From Sphingomonas ginsenosidivorax (GTDB taxonomy: Bacteria > Pseudomonadota > Alphaproteobacteria > Sphingomonadales > Sphingomonadaceae): 64,000 nucleotides of DNA. The notes under the pieces are model-generated. The model made no database searches, was not told the origin of the DNA, and saw only the letters and a list, made by a program, of their open reading frames with translations. The stretch's first letter is position 1; each line of letters begins with the position of its first letter. The position numbers and the translations under genes were made by a program. The stretch is from assembly GCF_007995065.1 (NCBI RefSeq), contig NZ_VOQR01000001.1, positions 2,607,001-2,671,000 on the forward strand, in the 5' to 3' direction. Shown here in pieces: positions 47,823-55,899 of this stretch.

Positions 47823-47860
47823 ACGCCCTTCTTGCGCACCCGGCTTTCCATTCCCCTTCG

Positions 47861-47944
47861 TCACCCCAGCGAAGGCTGGGGTCTCTCGGTTCGGGGCAGC
47901 CGGCCCAACACAAGCGAAAGATGCCAGCCTACGTTGGCATGACG
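47861..47944. repeat. Paired-hairpin repeat, family A (copy 8)
   Basis: Arms ACCCCAGCGAAGGCTGGGGT and ATGCCAGCCTACGTTGGCAT, ends GTCA/TGACG. First of two complete copies before the GIY-YIG gene. Confidence 0.9.
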
Positions 47945-47983
47945 AGTGGGGCGCGCGGGAAAGGTCGTCCGCCCAAGCCACCC

Positions 47984-48068
47984 GTCACCCCAGCGTAGGC
48001 TGGGGTCTCCCGGTTCGGGGCGACCGGCCCGATACGAAGGAGAGATGCCAGCCTGCGCTGGCATGACG
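47984..48068. repeat. Paired-hairpin repeat, family A (copy 9)
   Basis: Arms ACCCCAGCGTAGGCTGGGGT and ATGCCAGCCTGCGCTGGCAT. Its centre is nearly the same as in copy 8 (TTCGGGGC(A/G)(G/A)CCGGCCC), so the two are a tandem duplication. Confidence 0.9.
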
Positions 48069-48094
48069 GGCGGGGGTGATGTGGTCACGCCGTC

Positions 48095-48385
48095 CTACGC
48101 CAGCGTATCGTACAAATCCCGCCATTCCGGATTGAGCTCCTCGATCAGCCGGATTTTCCACGCCCGGTTCCACGCCTTCAGAGCCTTCTCGCGCCAGATC
48201 GCCGCCTGAATCGTCTCGTGCGCCTCGGCGAACACCAGCATCCTGATCCCGTAGCGCCGGCAGAACGCGGAGCCTTCGTCGCGGCGATGCTGGTCGACCC
48301 GTGCAGCCAGGTGGTTGGTGACGCCGATGTAGAGCAGGCCGTGCGGCTTGCTCGCCATGATATAGGTCCAGCCGCCGTGCACCAT
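48095..48385 (-). CDS. GIY-YIG nuclease family protein
   Basis: A 96-residue single-domain GIY-YIG protein. The paired motif is Tyr8 (TYI) and Tyr19-Ile-Gly, with catalytic Arg29, Glu66 in WREKALKAW and Asn73, so all family catalytic positions seem intact. No DNA-binding domain is attached. It is bracketed by family A repeats: two complete copies at its 3' side and a right-arm/left-arm pair at its 5' side. Small proteins of this type are, to my knowledge, multicopy in sphingomonads. A role in moving or processing the repeats is inference. Confidence 0.9.
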   Translation of the reverse strand: MVHGGWTYIMASKPHGLLYIGVTNHLAARVDQHRRDEGSAFCRRYGIRMLVFAEAHETIQAAIWREKALKAWNRAWKIRLIEELNPEWRDLYDTLA

Positions 48386-48410
48386 GCGGGGAAGCTATCG
48401 TGCTGCAACG

Positions 48411-48478
48411 GGAGATGCCAGCCTACGCTGGCATGACGGTTCAACACCCCGTCACCCCAGCGCAGGCTGGGGTCTCCC
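48411..48478. repeat. Family A repeat with arms in reversed order (copy 10)
   Basis: Right arm ATGCCAGCCTACGCTGGCAT comes first (48415-48434), then TGACGG, a 12-base gap and left arm ACCCCAGCGCAGGCTGGGGT. So the GIY-YIG gene is followed by a right arm, as if it lay inside an element. Confidence 0.85.
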
Positions 48479-48508
48479 AAGACGGCGCGCGACGCCGCCC
48501 CGCTACCC

Positions 48509-51475
48509 CTACTTCTTCGGCACCGCCGCCGGTACCACCGCCATCGTCCAGTCCTTGTCCGGCCGCAGCCACTTGGCCGCGGTCGCCTGCAGGTCCGCCG
48601 GCGTCGTCGCGATCAGGTCGCTGGCGATCCGCTGCGTCGCGTCGAAGCGCTTGGGATCATAGGTCGCGCCGCCCAGCTGCTGCAGCCAGAACGGGCTCGC
48701 GGTCGAGGCGCGCATGATATACTGGCCCATCGGCTTGCGGATGCGGTCGAGCTCGTCCGCCGGGATCGGCTGCGACGCCAGTTCGGCGGCGATCTTGCGC
48801 GCGATCTCGAAGAAGAAGCCGACCTTGTCCGGCGCGATCTGGCCGATCGCGATCAGCCGTCCGCCGGTCGTCATCCCCACCGGCCACTGGCTCGCCACGT
48901 TGGGGCTGTAGCTCGCGCCCGCCGCCTGGCGCAGTCGCTCGAACAGCCGGTCGCTGAACACCCGAGCCAACAGGTCGAGCCGGCGGCTCTCGGCGATCTG
49001 GTCGATGCCGCCTGCGGTCGGCCAGGCGATCACCGCCGCCGCCTGGTTTTCGGGGCCGGTATGCGTGCGCATCACCGGCGCCGCGTTGTGCGCGGGGAAG
49101 CCGACCGGGGCCGAGATCAGCGGCGTCGCGGCGCGCGGCTTCATGGCGCCGAAGCTCTTCGCCACAGCCGCGACCGCGTCCTCGCTCTTGATGTCGCCGA
49201 ACACCGACACCTCGATCGGACCGGTCTTGAGCAGCGGTTCCCAGAAGGCGCGGAAGTCCTTGGCGTTCAGCGCTTCGACCGTCGCCTTGGACGGCGTGCT
49301 CCAGCGCGGATCGCCCGCGCGCAGCAACCCTTCGAGATCGCGCGACAGCACGCCGTCGGGCGACGAGTCATAGCCGGCGAACCCGGCGAGCGCGGCCGCC
49401 CGCGCGCGCGCCACCGGTGCCGGATCCCAGCCAGGCACCGCGAGCTTCGCCGCCATCAGCCGCAGCTGGTCGGCGTAATCCTTCGGCGAGGTCATCCCCG
49501 CGAGCACGAACGCGTCGTCGTCGATGTCGAAATCGAGCCCCATCCGCCGTCCTGCGGTCAGCTGATCGAGATCGCCCTGGTCGAGCTTGCCGATGCCGCC
49601 CGCGACCAGCGCGAGGTCGGCCGCCCAGGCCGGCGTCTGCCGGTTCGACGGCAGCGCGGAATAACCGCCGCCGAACCGCACGCGGACATAGACGCGGCCG
49701 GTCTCGCCCTCGTTGGGGAACAGCAGCAACCGGGTGCCGTTCGCGAACTGCACCTGTTCCATCCCGAACTGCGGGATCGGGGTGCGCGACGCGACCGCTC
49801 CGGGCTTGCCGAGCGCCGGCAGCTTCGAGAAGTCGACCGAGGCCTGGGCGCGCCGCTTGCCGGCCAGCCCCTTTACATCGACGCTGAGCGCGGTCGCGAG
49901 CTTGGCCGCGGCGCCGTCGTCGGGGACGCGGGTGTTGACCAGCGCGCGCGTCACGCCCTCCTCGAAGATTCGCTTGGTCGAGGCGAGCAAGGTCGCCGGG
50001 GTGAACATCCCCTTCGCCTTCGCGCTCGTCAACACCTCGTACGAGGTCTGCGGGGACGCCACCGTCTCGCGGATGTCGAGCGCGCCGACCATGTCGTCGG
50101 CCTGTTTCGACCCGGCCTCGACGCGCGCGGTCTCGACGGACGTGCGCATGATCGTGTCGAAATCGGCATATTCGCGGTCGACTTCGGCTTGGCTCGGCGC
50201 GGTCGTCTCGGCGTCGGCGATCACCGCGCGGACGTCCTTCAACGCCGCCGCCCAGTCGTCGCCGATCGGCACGATGTTGACGCTCGTCAGGTTCGCCGAG
50301 CGCGACACGTCGTCGATCGAGACGCTCGCCTGCAGGAAGCTGCCCCCGGCACGCGCGCGTGTCTCGAGCCGCCGGCTGATCAGCCGCGTCGCCAGCGTGT
50401 CGACCAGTCGCTCCTGGTTCATCTTGACGGTGTCGTCCTTGTATTCCCACGGGCGGACGACGGCCATCGTCACCACCGCGGGGATCGCCGCCTCCGCGAT
50501 CGTCCCCGAGGTCGGGGCCTTGGGATCGGGCTTGCCAAAATCGGGCGCGGGGACCTTGGGACCGATGCCCTTCCAGTTCGCGAAATTCTTGACGATCAGC
50601 CGCCCGAACAGCGCCGGGTCCATGTCGCCCGAGATGATCACGACGGCGTTTTCGGGGCGGTACCAGCGGTCGTGGAACGCCTTCACGCTGGCGCCGGTCG
50701 CGGCCTGCAGCGTCGAGATGTTGCCGATCGGCGAACGGTCGGCGAGTCGCTGCCCGGTGAACAGCGTCTTGCGGATCGCGTCGCCATAGCGGACCTGGGG
50801 TCCGGGCTGCTCGCGCTGCTCGGCGAGCACCACCGGGCGCTCGGCGGCGACCGCGGCGTCGGTGATCACCGGCTGTTCCATCATCCCCGACATGATCTTC
50901 AGGCTCTCGTCGAGCCCGGTTTCGGTCGCGGACGGCAGGTCGAGCTTGAACGTCGTCGCGGTCGGCGTGGTCTGGGCGTTGGTGTCCGACCCGAAGGTCG
51001 CGCCGAACCGCTGCCACACCCGCTTGGCCTCGCCGTCGGGGACGTAGAGCGAGCCGCGGAACGACAGATGTTCGATGAAATGCGCATAGCCGCGCTCGTC
51101 GTCGGTCTCGTTGAGCGACCCCGCGTCGATCCGCACGCGCACCGACACCTGGCCGGGGGGCACGCCGTTCTTGCGCACCGCGAAGCGCAGGCCGTTGGGC
51201 AGCGTGCCGAACTTCCAGTCCGCATCGCGTGTCAGGTCGCTGCCCTTGTAGAGCCAGGCGGTCGTGTCGATGCCCGCCAGCTCGGGCAGCGTCGGCGCTT
51301 CCTTCGCGGCGGCGGCAGGCGCCGATGCCGGCGCGGGAGCGGCGGGCGCCGGCGCCGGCGCGGGGGCGAGCTGCGTGCCGGATTGCCCGCCCGATTGCCC
51401 GATGGCGGGGATCGCCAGGCCTAGCAGGAGGGGGAACAGCAGCGGAGCGCCGAGCGCGCGGGGGAAAGACACCAT
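48509..51475 (-). CDS. M16 family zinc metallopeptidase
   Basis: A 988-residue pitrilysin/PqqL-type peptidase with two M16 repeats. Signal peptide (VSFPRALGAPLLFPLLLGLAIPAIG), a Pro/Ala linker, and the inverted zinc motif HFIEH (His132, Glu135, His136) with the downstream acidic residue in AAERPVVLAEQRE. The second half lacks HxxEH, as is normal. Probably periplasmic and able to degrade short peptides. ATG at 51475; the long open frame further upstream is a repeat-derived extension. Convergent genes are absent; it faces the GIY-YIG gene's 5' side. Confidence 0.93.
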   Translation of the reverse strand: MVSFPRALGAPLLFPLLLGLAIPAIGQSGGQSGTQLAPAPAPAPAAPAPASAPAAAAKEAPTLPELAGIDTTAWLYKGSDLTRDADWKFGTLPNGLRFAVRKNGVPPGQVSVRVRIDAGSLNETDDERGYAHFIEHLSFRGSLYVPDGEAKRVWQRFGATFGSDTNAQTTPTATTFKLDLPSATETGLDESLKIMSGMMEQPVITDAAVAAERPVVLAEQREQPGPQVRYGDAIRKTLFTGQRLADRSPIGNISTLQAATGASVKAFHDRWYRPENAVVIISGDMDPALFGRLIVKNFANWKGIGPKVPAPDFGKPDPKAPTSGTIAEAAIPAVVTMAVVRPWEYKDDTVKMNQERLVDTLATRLISRRLETRARAGGSFLQASVSIDDVSRSANLTSVNIVPIGDDWAAALKDVRAVIADAETTAPSQAEVDREYADFDTIMRTSVETARVEAGSKQADDMVGALDIRETVASPQTSYEVLTSAKAKGMFTPATLLASTKRIFEEGVTRALVNTRVPDDGAAAKLATALSVDVKGLAGKRRAQASVDFSKLPALGKPGAVASRTPIPQFGMEQVQFANGTRLLLFPNEGETGRVYVRVRFGGGYSALPSNRQTPAWAADLALVAGGIGKLDQGDLDQLTAGRRMGLDFDIDDDAFVLAGMTSPKDYADQLRLMAAKLAVPGWDPAPVARARAAALAGFAGYDSSPDGVLSRDLEGLLRAGDPRWSTPSKATVEALNAKDFRAFWEPLLKTGPIEVSVFGDIKSEDAVAAVAKSFGAMKPRAATPLISAPVGFPAHNAAPVMRTHTGPENQAAAVIAWPTAGGIDQIAESRRLDLLARVFSDRLFERLRQAAGASYSPNVASQWPVGMTTGGRLIAIGQIAPDKVGFFFEIARKIAAELASQPIPADELDRIRKPMGQYIMRASTASPFWLQQLGGATYDPKRFDATQRIASDLIATTPADLQATAAKWLRPDKDWTMAVVPAAVPKK

Positions 51476-51601
51476 GCGCCGCTGTGTAGCGGGCGCGCGG
51501 TCGAACCGCCAGCGTTGCGGGCTCGCGTCCGACGCGCCTGCCTTCGCCACCGCCGCTGCCCTACCCCTTTCCCTTTCCCTTCTTCCCCCCTGCCTTTTCC
51601 C

Positions 51602-51683
51602 GTCACCCCAGCGAAGGCTGGGGTCTCCCGGTTCGGGTCGCGGCACCTGCCCCACAGAGACCCCAGCCTTCGCTGGGGTGACG
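51602..51683. repeat. Paired-hairpin repeat, family A (copy 11)
   Basis: Arms ACCCCAGCGAAGGCTGGGGT and ACCCCAGCCTTCGCTGGGGT; identical cores make one long 20-bp arm-to-arm pairing possible too. In the divergent gap between the M16 and nfuA genes. Confidence 0.9.
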
Positions 51684-51689
51684 GAAGTG

Positions 51690-51790
51690 AGGGGGGGCGA
51701 CGGACCAAGGCGACGGACGGGGCGACGGGCGGGGCGGCGGGCGGCGGGCGGCGGCGGGCGGCGGGGGCGGCGGAGGGGGGCGACGGACAG
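51690..51790 (+). other. G-rich low-complexity tract
   Basis: In the 404-base gap 51476-51879, the only other notable content after the repeat is about 100 bases made almost entirely of GGGCGG/GGCGAC units on the plus strand (GGGCGGCGGGCGGCGGGC and similar). Several G-quadruplex patterns fit. It sits upstream of nfuA and opposite the M16 promoter. The remainder of the gap shows nothing I can name. Confidence 0.7.
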
Positions 51791-51879
51791 CGAGTCTTCC
51801 GAAGACATCGCCCCCCGTTGCCCTCCGGAAAGAAACCGTTTCCCCTTCCGCGCTTGATCCGCCCGCGCGCCCGCGCCAC

Positions 51880-52461
51880 ATGACCGTCATGCTGATCGAA
51901 ACAGAATCCACCCCGAACCCGCAGACGCTGAAGTTCCTGCCCGGACGCACCGTCATGGAGTCGGGGACGCGCGACTTCGCGACCCCCGAAGAGGCCGAGG
52001 CGAGTTCGCTCGCCGATGCGATCTTCGGGCTGGGCGACGTCACCGGCGTGTTCTTCGGCCGCGACTTCGTCTCGGTCACCGCAGCGCCCGGCGTGGCCTG
52101 GTCGGACCTCAAGCCTGACATCCTCGCGATCCTGCTCGATCATTTCTCCGCCGGCATGCCGCTGTTCCGGCCTGCAACCGCCGGCTTCTCGGTGCCGAGC
52201 GACGAACCCGTGCTCTCCGACGACCCGGCCGATGCCGACATCGTCGCGCAGATCCGCGAACTGATCGACACGCGCGTCCGCCCCGCGGTCGCCAATGACG
52301 GCGGCGACATCGTCTATCGCGGCTTCGACAAGGGCAAGGTGTTCCTGCAGCTCCAGGGCGCGTGCGCCGGCTGCCCGTCGTCGAGCGCGACGCTCAAGAA
52401 CGGCATCGAGCAGCTGCTGAAATACTATGTCCCCGAAGTCACCGAAGTGAGAGCCGTCTGA
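51880..52461 (+). CDS. NifU-family Fe-S carrier (Nfu)
   Basis: A 193-residue protein with an N-terminal Nfu_N domain (ETESTPNPQTLKFLPGR) and a C-terminal NifU domain carrying the cluster-binding pair in ACAGCPSSSATLKNGIEQLL. It delivers [4Fe-4S] clusters to client enzymes. ATGs at 51880 and 51889 are both possible; the second begins nearer to conserved sequence. The stop overlaps the nitroreductase start (TGATG). Works downstream of the SUF genes at 36-43 kb. Confidence 0.93.
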   Translation: MTVMLIETESTPNPQTLKFLPGRTVMESGTRDFATPEEAEASSLADAIFGLGDVTGVFFGRDFVSVTAAPGVAWSDLKPDILAILLDHFSAGMPLFRPATAGFSVPSDEPVLSDDPADADIVAQIRELIDTRVRPAVANDGGDIVYRGFDKGKVFLQLQGACAGCPSSSATLKNGIEQLLKYYVPEVTEVRAV

Positions 52462-53045
52462 TGCTTGACGATACCGCACTGGACACCGTCTTCCGCACCG
52501 CTCGCAGCTATAATGGCTATACCGACCAGCCCGTCGCCGAGTCCGAGCTGCACGCGATCTGGGACCTGATGAAATGGGGCCCCACCTCGGCGAACCAGCT
52601 GCCCGCGCGGCTCGTCTGGGTGACCACCGATGCCGCCAAGCAGAAGCTCGCCGAGGCGTGCAGCGCGCAGAACAAGCCGAAGATTCTCAGCGCGCCGGTG
52701 TCGGTGATCATCGGCATGGACACCAATTTCCACGAGCATCTGCCCGAGCTGTTCCCGCACACCGACGCCAAGGCCTGGTTCGACGGCAATGCCGAACTCC
52801 GCGCGGCGTCGGCGTTCCGCAACTCGACGCTGCAGGGCGCGTATTTCATCATCGCGGCACGGATGCTCGGGCTAGACACCGGTCCGATGTCGGGGTTCGA
52901 CGCAGGCGTGGTCGACGCCGCGTTCTTCCACGACACCCCGGCGGTGCGCACGAACTTCATCTCGACGCTCGGCCACGGCGACCCGGCGAGCGTCTACGAC
53001 CGCCTGCCGCGGCCGGCCTTCGAGAAGTTCAACACGATCGCATAA
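52461..53045 (+). CDS. Nitroreductase family protein (RutE/malonic-semialdehyde reductase-like)
   Basis: A 194-residue FMN-dependent NAD(P)H oxidoreductase. The N-terminal FRTARSYNGYTDQPV and KWGPTSANQLPARLVWV segments, ARMLGLDTGPMSGFD and NFISTLGHGDP match the RutE/HadB subgroup, which reduces malonic semialdehyde or 3-hydroxypropionate precursors. No rut operon accompanies it, so its physiological substrate is open. Coupled to nfu by a one-base stop/start overlap. Confidence 0.9.
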   Translation: MLDDTALDTVFRTARSYNGYTDQPVAESELHAIWDLMKWGPTSANQLPARLVWVTTDAAKQKLAEACSAQNKPKILSAPVSVIIGMDTNFHEHLPELFPHTDAKAWFDGNAELRAASAFRNSTLQGAYFIIAARMLGLDTGPMSGFDAGVVDAAFFHDTPAVRTNFISTLGHGDPASVYDRLPRPAFEKFNTIA

Positions 53046-53087
53046 CGCCGCCGCCTTACGCTACCCGCCGGGCACACCCCTCTCGTC

Positions 53088-53168
53088 GTCACCCCAGCGA
53101 AGGCTGGGGTCTCCCGGTTCGGGCCGCAGCACCCGCCACGGGAAGACGCCAGCCTTCGCTGGGGCGAC
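53088..53168. repeat. Paired-hairpin repeat, family A (copy 12)
   Basis: Left arm ACCCCAGCGAAGGCTGGGGT; right arm ACGCCAGCCTTCGCTGGGGC with mismatches at the stem base. Between the nitroreductase gene and tsaB. Confidence 0.87.
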
Positions 53169-53224
53169 GAAGGGCCGGAACAACGGCCATTGCGGTCGGC
53201 CGATTTTGCTGTGACGGAAATACC

Positions 53225-53881
53225 ATGCGCACGCTCGTCATCGAAACCGCCACCGCCGCCTGCTCGGTCGCGCTGATCGACTCCGGCCGGGTCGTCGCGC
53301 GCGCGCACGAGATCGTCGGCCGCGGCCATGCCGAACGGCTGATCCCGATGATCGCCGCGCTGCCGGACGGCGGTCGCGCCGACCATGTCCTGGTCGATGT
53401 CGGCCCCGGCAGCTTCACCGGCGTCCGCGTCGGCATCGCCGCCGCGCGCGGCCTCGCGCTCGGCTGGGGGGTCAGCGTCAGCGGCTACTCCTCCCTCCCG
53501 CTCGTCGCCGCCGCCGCGTTCCGCAACCGCCCCGACGCGGATCCCGACACGTATAATCCCGATATTGCAGTGGTCATGGAAGGCGGGCATGGCGAGGTCT
53601 TCATGCAGGCCTTCTCCGCCGATCTGTCGCCGCACGCGGACCTCGCGTCGCTGAAGCCCGACGCGGCGCGCGTGGCAGTCGGATCGCTCCCCGCGGTCGG
53701 CAACGGCCTGCGCTGGCTGGCCGATTCGTCCGAACCCGATTCCGGCGTGACGGAGACTCTGCCCGACGCCGCGGATGCCATCCTGCTGCCGGCCGCGCTC
53801 ACCGCGCTGCCCGCGCGCCCGATCTATGGCCGCGCGCCCGACGCCAAGCCGTCGCTGCCAAAGCCCGCCGCCATACGCTGA
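53225..53881 (+). CDS. tsaB: tRNA threonylcarbamoyladenosine biosynthesis protein TsaB
   Basis: A 218-residue ASKHA-fold partner of TsaD in forming the universal t6A modification at position 37 of ANN-decoding tRNAs. N-terminal LVIETATAACSVAL and DVGPGSFTGVRVG are diagnostic. ATG at 53225 is supported by conservation of the first strand. The stop overlaps rimI (TGATG), a conserved linkage. Confidence 0.94.
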   Translation: MRTLVIETATAACSVALIDSGRVVARAHEIVGRGHAERLIPMIAALPDGGRADHVLVDVGPGSFTGVRVGIAAARGLALGWGVSVSGYSSLPLVAAAAFRNRPDADPDTYNPDIAVVMEGGHGEVFMQAFSADLSPHADLASLKPDAARVAVGSLPAVGNGLRWLADSSEPDSGVTETLPDAADAILLPAALTALPARPIYGRAPDAKPSLPKPAAIR

Positions 53882-54348
53882 TGGCGACCCGGACCATCAT
53901 GCTGCGTGCCGGAGACGCGCGCGACATCGCGCTCGTCGACGTGCTGATGCAGGCGGCGTTCGACCCGCGCTTCGGCGAGGCGTGGACGCGCAGCCAGTGC
54001 CTGGGCGTCATGGCGATGCCCGGCGTCCGGCTGACGCTCGCGCTCGTCGACGACGCGCCCGCGGGGTTCGCGATGACGCGCAGCGTCGCCGACGAGGCCG
54101 AATTGCTGCTGCTCGGCGTCGCCCCCGACTTTCGCCGCCGCGGGGTCGGTTCCGCTCTCCTTCGGAGCGTCGAGGCGGACTGCCGCGCTGCGGGCGTCGC
54201 GACGCTGCATCTCGAGGTGCGCGCAGGAAACGAGGCGGTCCGGCTCTACACCGGCAACGGCTTCGCCAAGGTCGGCGAGCGCCGCGCCTATTATCGCAGC
54301 AAGACGGGCCAGGCGCACGACGCGCACACCTATTCGCGCTCGCTTTAG
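53881..54348 (+). CDS. rimI: GNAT N-acetyltransferase, RimI-like
   Basis: A 155-residue GNAT acetyltransferase. The acetyl-CoA loop is RRRGVGSALL (near residue 85-94), followed by LHLEVRAGNEAVRLYTGNGF, the usual motif B. RimI acetylates the N-terminus of ribosomal protein S18; the assignment rests on fold and on coupling with tsaB. ATG at 53881 overlaps the tsaB stop. Confidence 0.88.
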   Translation: MATRTIMLRAGDARDIALVDVLMQAAFDPRFGEAWTRSQCLGVMAMPGVRLTLALVDDAPAGFAMTRSVADEAELLLLGVAPDFRRRGVGSALLRSVEADCRAAGVATLHLEVRAGNEAVRLYTGNGFAKVGERRAYYRSKTGQAHDAHTYSRSL

Positions 54349-54373
54349 ACCTGACCGTCCCGGTACCGGCTTA

Positions 54374-54399
54374 TTGCGAGTCGGTATCCCTTTTCGCAA
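54374..54399. promoter_or_regulatory. Candidate operator upstream of fur
   Basis: TTGCGA (54374-54379) and TCGCAA (54394-54399) form a 26-bp inverted repeat with a 14-base spacer, 41 bases before the fur ATG. Could be an autoregulatory or other metal-regulator site; spacing is longer than typical Fur boxes. Confidence 0.35.
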
Positions 54400-54440
54400 C
54401 AGCCGTTCGCGCCTACATGGGGGGGCGGTTAGGGAATATC

Positions 54441-54863
54441 ATGCCACGTAAAATCGACCTCGAAGCGCTCTGCAATCAGAAGGGCTTGCGCATCACCGAA
54501 CAGCGTCGCGTCATCGCGCGCGTCCTGTCCGAGGCGGAGGATCATCCCGATGTCGAAAAGGTGTACGAGCGCGCCAGCGCGATCGACCGCGGCATCTCGA
54601 TCGCCACCGTCTATCGCACCGTCCGCCTGTTCGAGGAGGCCGGGATCCTCGACCGCCACGATTTCGGCGACGGCCGCGCGCGCTACGAGCCCGCGCCCGA
54701 GGCGCATCACGACCATCTGATCGATGTCGAGACGGGCAAGGTGATCGAGTTCGTCGATCCCGAACTCGAACAGCTGCAAAAGGCGATCGCCGAGAAGCTC
54801 GGCTTCCGCCTGGTCGACCACCGGATGGAATTGTACGGCGTCAGCCTCGCGCGCAAGGACTGA
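54441..54863 (+). CDS. fur: Ferric uptake regulator family protein
   Basis: A 140-residue Fur-family repressor. Winged HTH with GISIATVYRTVRLFEEAGIL, then the regulatory metal site DFGDGRARYEPAPEAHHDHLIDVETGKVIEF. The paired CxxC structural-zinc motifs of E. coli Fur are missing, as in alphaproteobacterial Fur/Mur proteins, so it could sense iron or manganese. AGGGA precedes ATG at 54441; an upstream in-frame ATG at 54417 has a weaker site. Near nfu, so iron use and cluster delivery are genetically close. Confidence 0.92.
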   Translation: MPRKIDLEALCNQKGLRITEQRRVIARVLSEAEDHPDVEKVYERASAIDRGISIATVYRTVRLFEEAGILDRHDFGDGRARYEPAPEAHHDHLIDVETGKVIEFVDPELEQLQKAIAEKLGFRLVDHRMELYGVSLARKD

Positions 54864-54873
54864 CGCCCGATGC

Positions 54874-54895
54874 TGGCGGCGAGCGGATGCCGCCA
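54874..54895 (+). terminator. Possible terminator hairpin after fur
   Basis: TGGCGGC-GAGCGGAT-GCCGCCA gives a 7-bp G/C stem eleven bases after the fur stop. No T-run follows, so activity is doubtful. Confidence 0.3.
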
Positions 54896-54954
54896 TTCCA
54901 ACGCCCCCGGCGGGCACCCGGGCTTCCCCATCCGTCACGCGCGTTCCCTTCCCC

Positions 54955-55037
54955 GTCACCCCAGCGAAGGCTGGGGTCTTCCCGTTAAGGATCGCCGTGG
55001 CCCGAACCGGGAGACCCCAGCCTGCGCTGGGGTGACG
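54955..55037. repeat. Paired-hairpin repeat, family A (copy 13)
   Basis: Arms ACCCCAGCGAAGGCTGGGGT and ACCCCAGCCTGCGCTGGGGT, ends GTCA/TGACG. Its end is 13 bases before the plsC-type ATG. Confidence 0.9.
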
Positions 55038-55050
55038 TAGTTTGGGCGTG

Positions 55051-55764
55051 ATGGCACGCATCCGCCTCGCTCTCCGCCTGACCGCGCTGCTCACGACACT
55101 GCTGGCCGCGCTCCCGCTCCATTACGCCTGGCGGCTGTTCGGCCGTCGCTCGCCCTGGCCGCGGCGTTTCCTCGGCCTCGTCGCGCGCATCGTCGGGGCT
55201 CGCCCGCGGATCGTCGGTACGCCGCTGACGCACCGCGTCGTGATCGTGTCCAATCATCTGAGCTGGATCGACATCCTCCTGCTCGCAGGCAGCACCGGCA
55301 CGGCGTTCATCGCAAAGTCGGAGCTTGCGACCGTACCGCTGGTCGGCTGGCTCTGCCGCATGAACCACACGATCTTCGTGAGCCGCGGCGACCGGCTGGG
55401 CGTCGCCGACCAGATCGCGCAGATCCGCGACACGCTGGCTGCCGACTGGCCGGTGACGCTGTTCCCCGAAGGCACGACCGGCGACGGACTCGCGCTCGCC
55501 CCGTTCAAGGCGTCGCTGCTCGCCGCACTCGATCCGCCGCCGCCCGGCATCCGCGTCCAGCCGGTCCGCATCGACTACGGCGATGCGACGACAGACCTCG
55601 CCTGGGTCGGTGACGAACACGGCAAGGACCATGCGCTGCGCGTACTGGGACGCAAAGGGAGCTTCGCAGCGACGCTCCACTTCTGCGACCCCTTCGCGCC
55701 CGAGGACTATGGCAGCCGCAAGGCGATCGCCGTGGAGGCACGCCGACGGATCGAGGGCATCTAA
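55051..55764 (+). CDS. plsC: 1-acyl-sn-glycerol-3-phosphate acyltransferase
   Basis: A 237-residue membrane-bound acyltransferase making phosphatidic acid. N-terminal hydrophobic helix (LALRLTALLTTLLAALPLHYAW), the catalytic block SNHLSWIDI (NHxxxxD) and the substrate motif FPEGTTGDG are visible. ATG at 55051; a TTG at 55042 is in frame but less likely. Placed between fur and miaB as in related genomes. Confidence 0.92.
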   Translation: MARIRLALRLTALLTTLLAALPLHYAWRLFGRRSPWPRRFLGLVARIVGARPRIVGTPLTHRVVIVSNHLSWIDILLLAGSTGTAFIAKSELATVPLVGWLCRMNHTIFVSRGDRLGVADQIAQIRDTLAADWPVTLFPEGTTGDGLALAPFKASLLAALDPPPPGIRVQPVRIDYGDATTDLAWVGDEHGKDHALRVLGRKGSFAATLHFCDPFAPEDYGSRKAIAVEARRRIEGI

Positions 55765-55884
55765 ATCCTCCCCTGCAAGGGGAGGTGGCATCGCGTAGCG
55801 ATGACGGAGGGGTGTCGCCCTATCGATGGCGAGACACCCCTCCACCAGCTTCGCTGGTCCCCCTCCCCTTGCAGGGGAGGATTT
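55765..55884. repeat. Inverted-repeat element, family E (copy 1)
   Basis: ATCCTCCCCTGCAAGGGGAGG (left) and CCTCCCCTTGCAGGGGAGGAT (right) with internal facing arms GGAGGGGTGTC / GACACCCCTCC and GCGTAGCG / GCTTCGCTGG hairpins. Between plsC and miaB; its right arm ends 15 bases before miaB. Confidence 0.9.
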
Positions 55885-55899
55885 GATAGAGGGGGCCCC

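Noticed and set aside
47861..48478. Cluster of regularly spaced repeats that might be a CRISPR array
   Set aside because: The units are inverted-arm elements with irregular spacing and similar centres, not direct repeats with unique spacers, and no cas genes are present.
49061..51424. Very long open frame (787 codons) on the plus strand opposite the M16 peptidase gene
   Set aside because: Antisense to a clearly conserved protein; high-GC codon bias (NNC/NNG) suppresses stops in the complementary frame. The translation is Arg-rich low-complexity with no domain.
51476..51808. Extended N-terminus of the M16 peptidase upstream of 51475
   Set aside because: The extension is translation of the G-rich tract and family A repeat; the signal peptide begins at the ATG at 51475.
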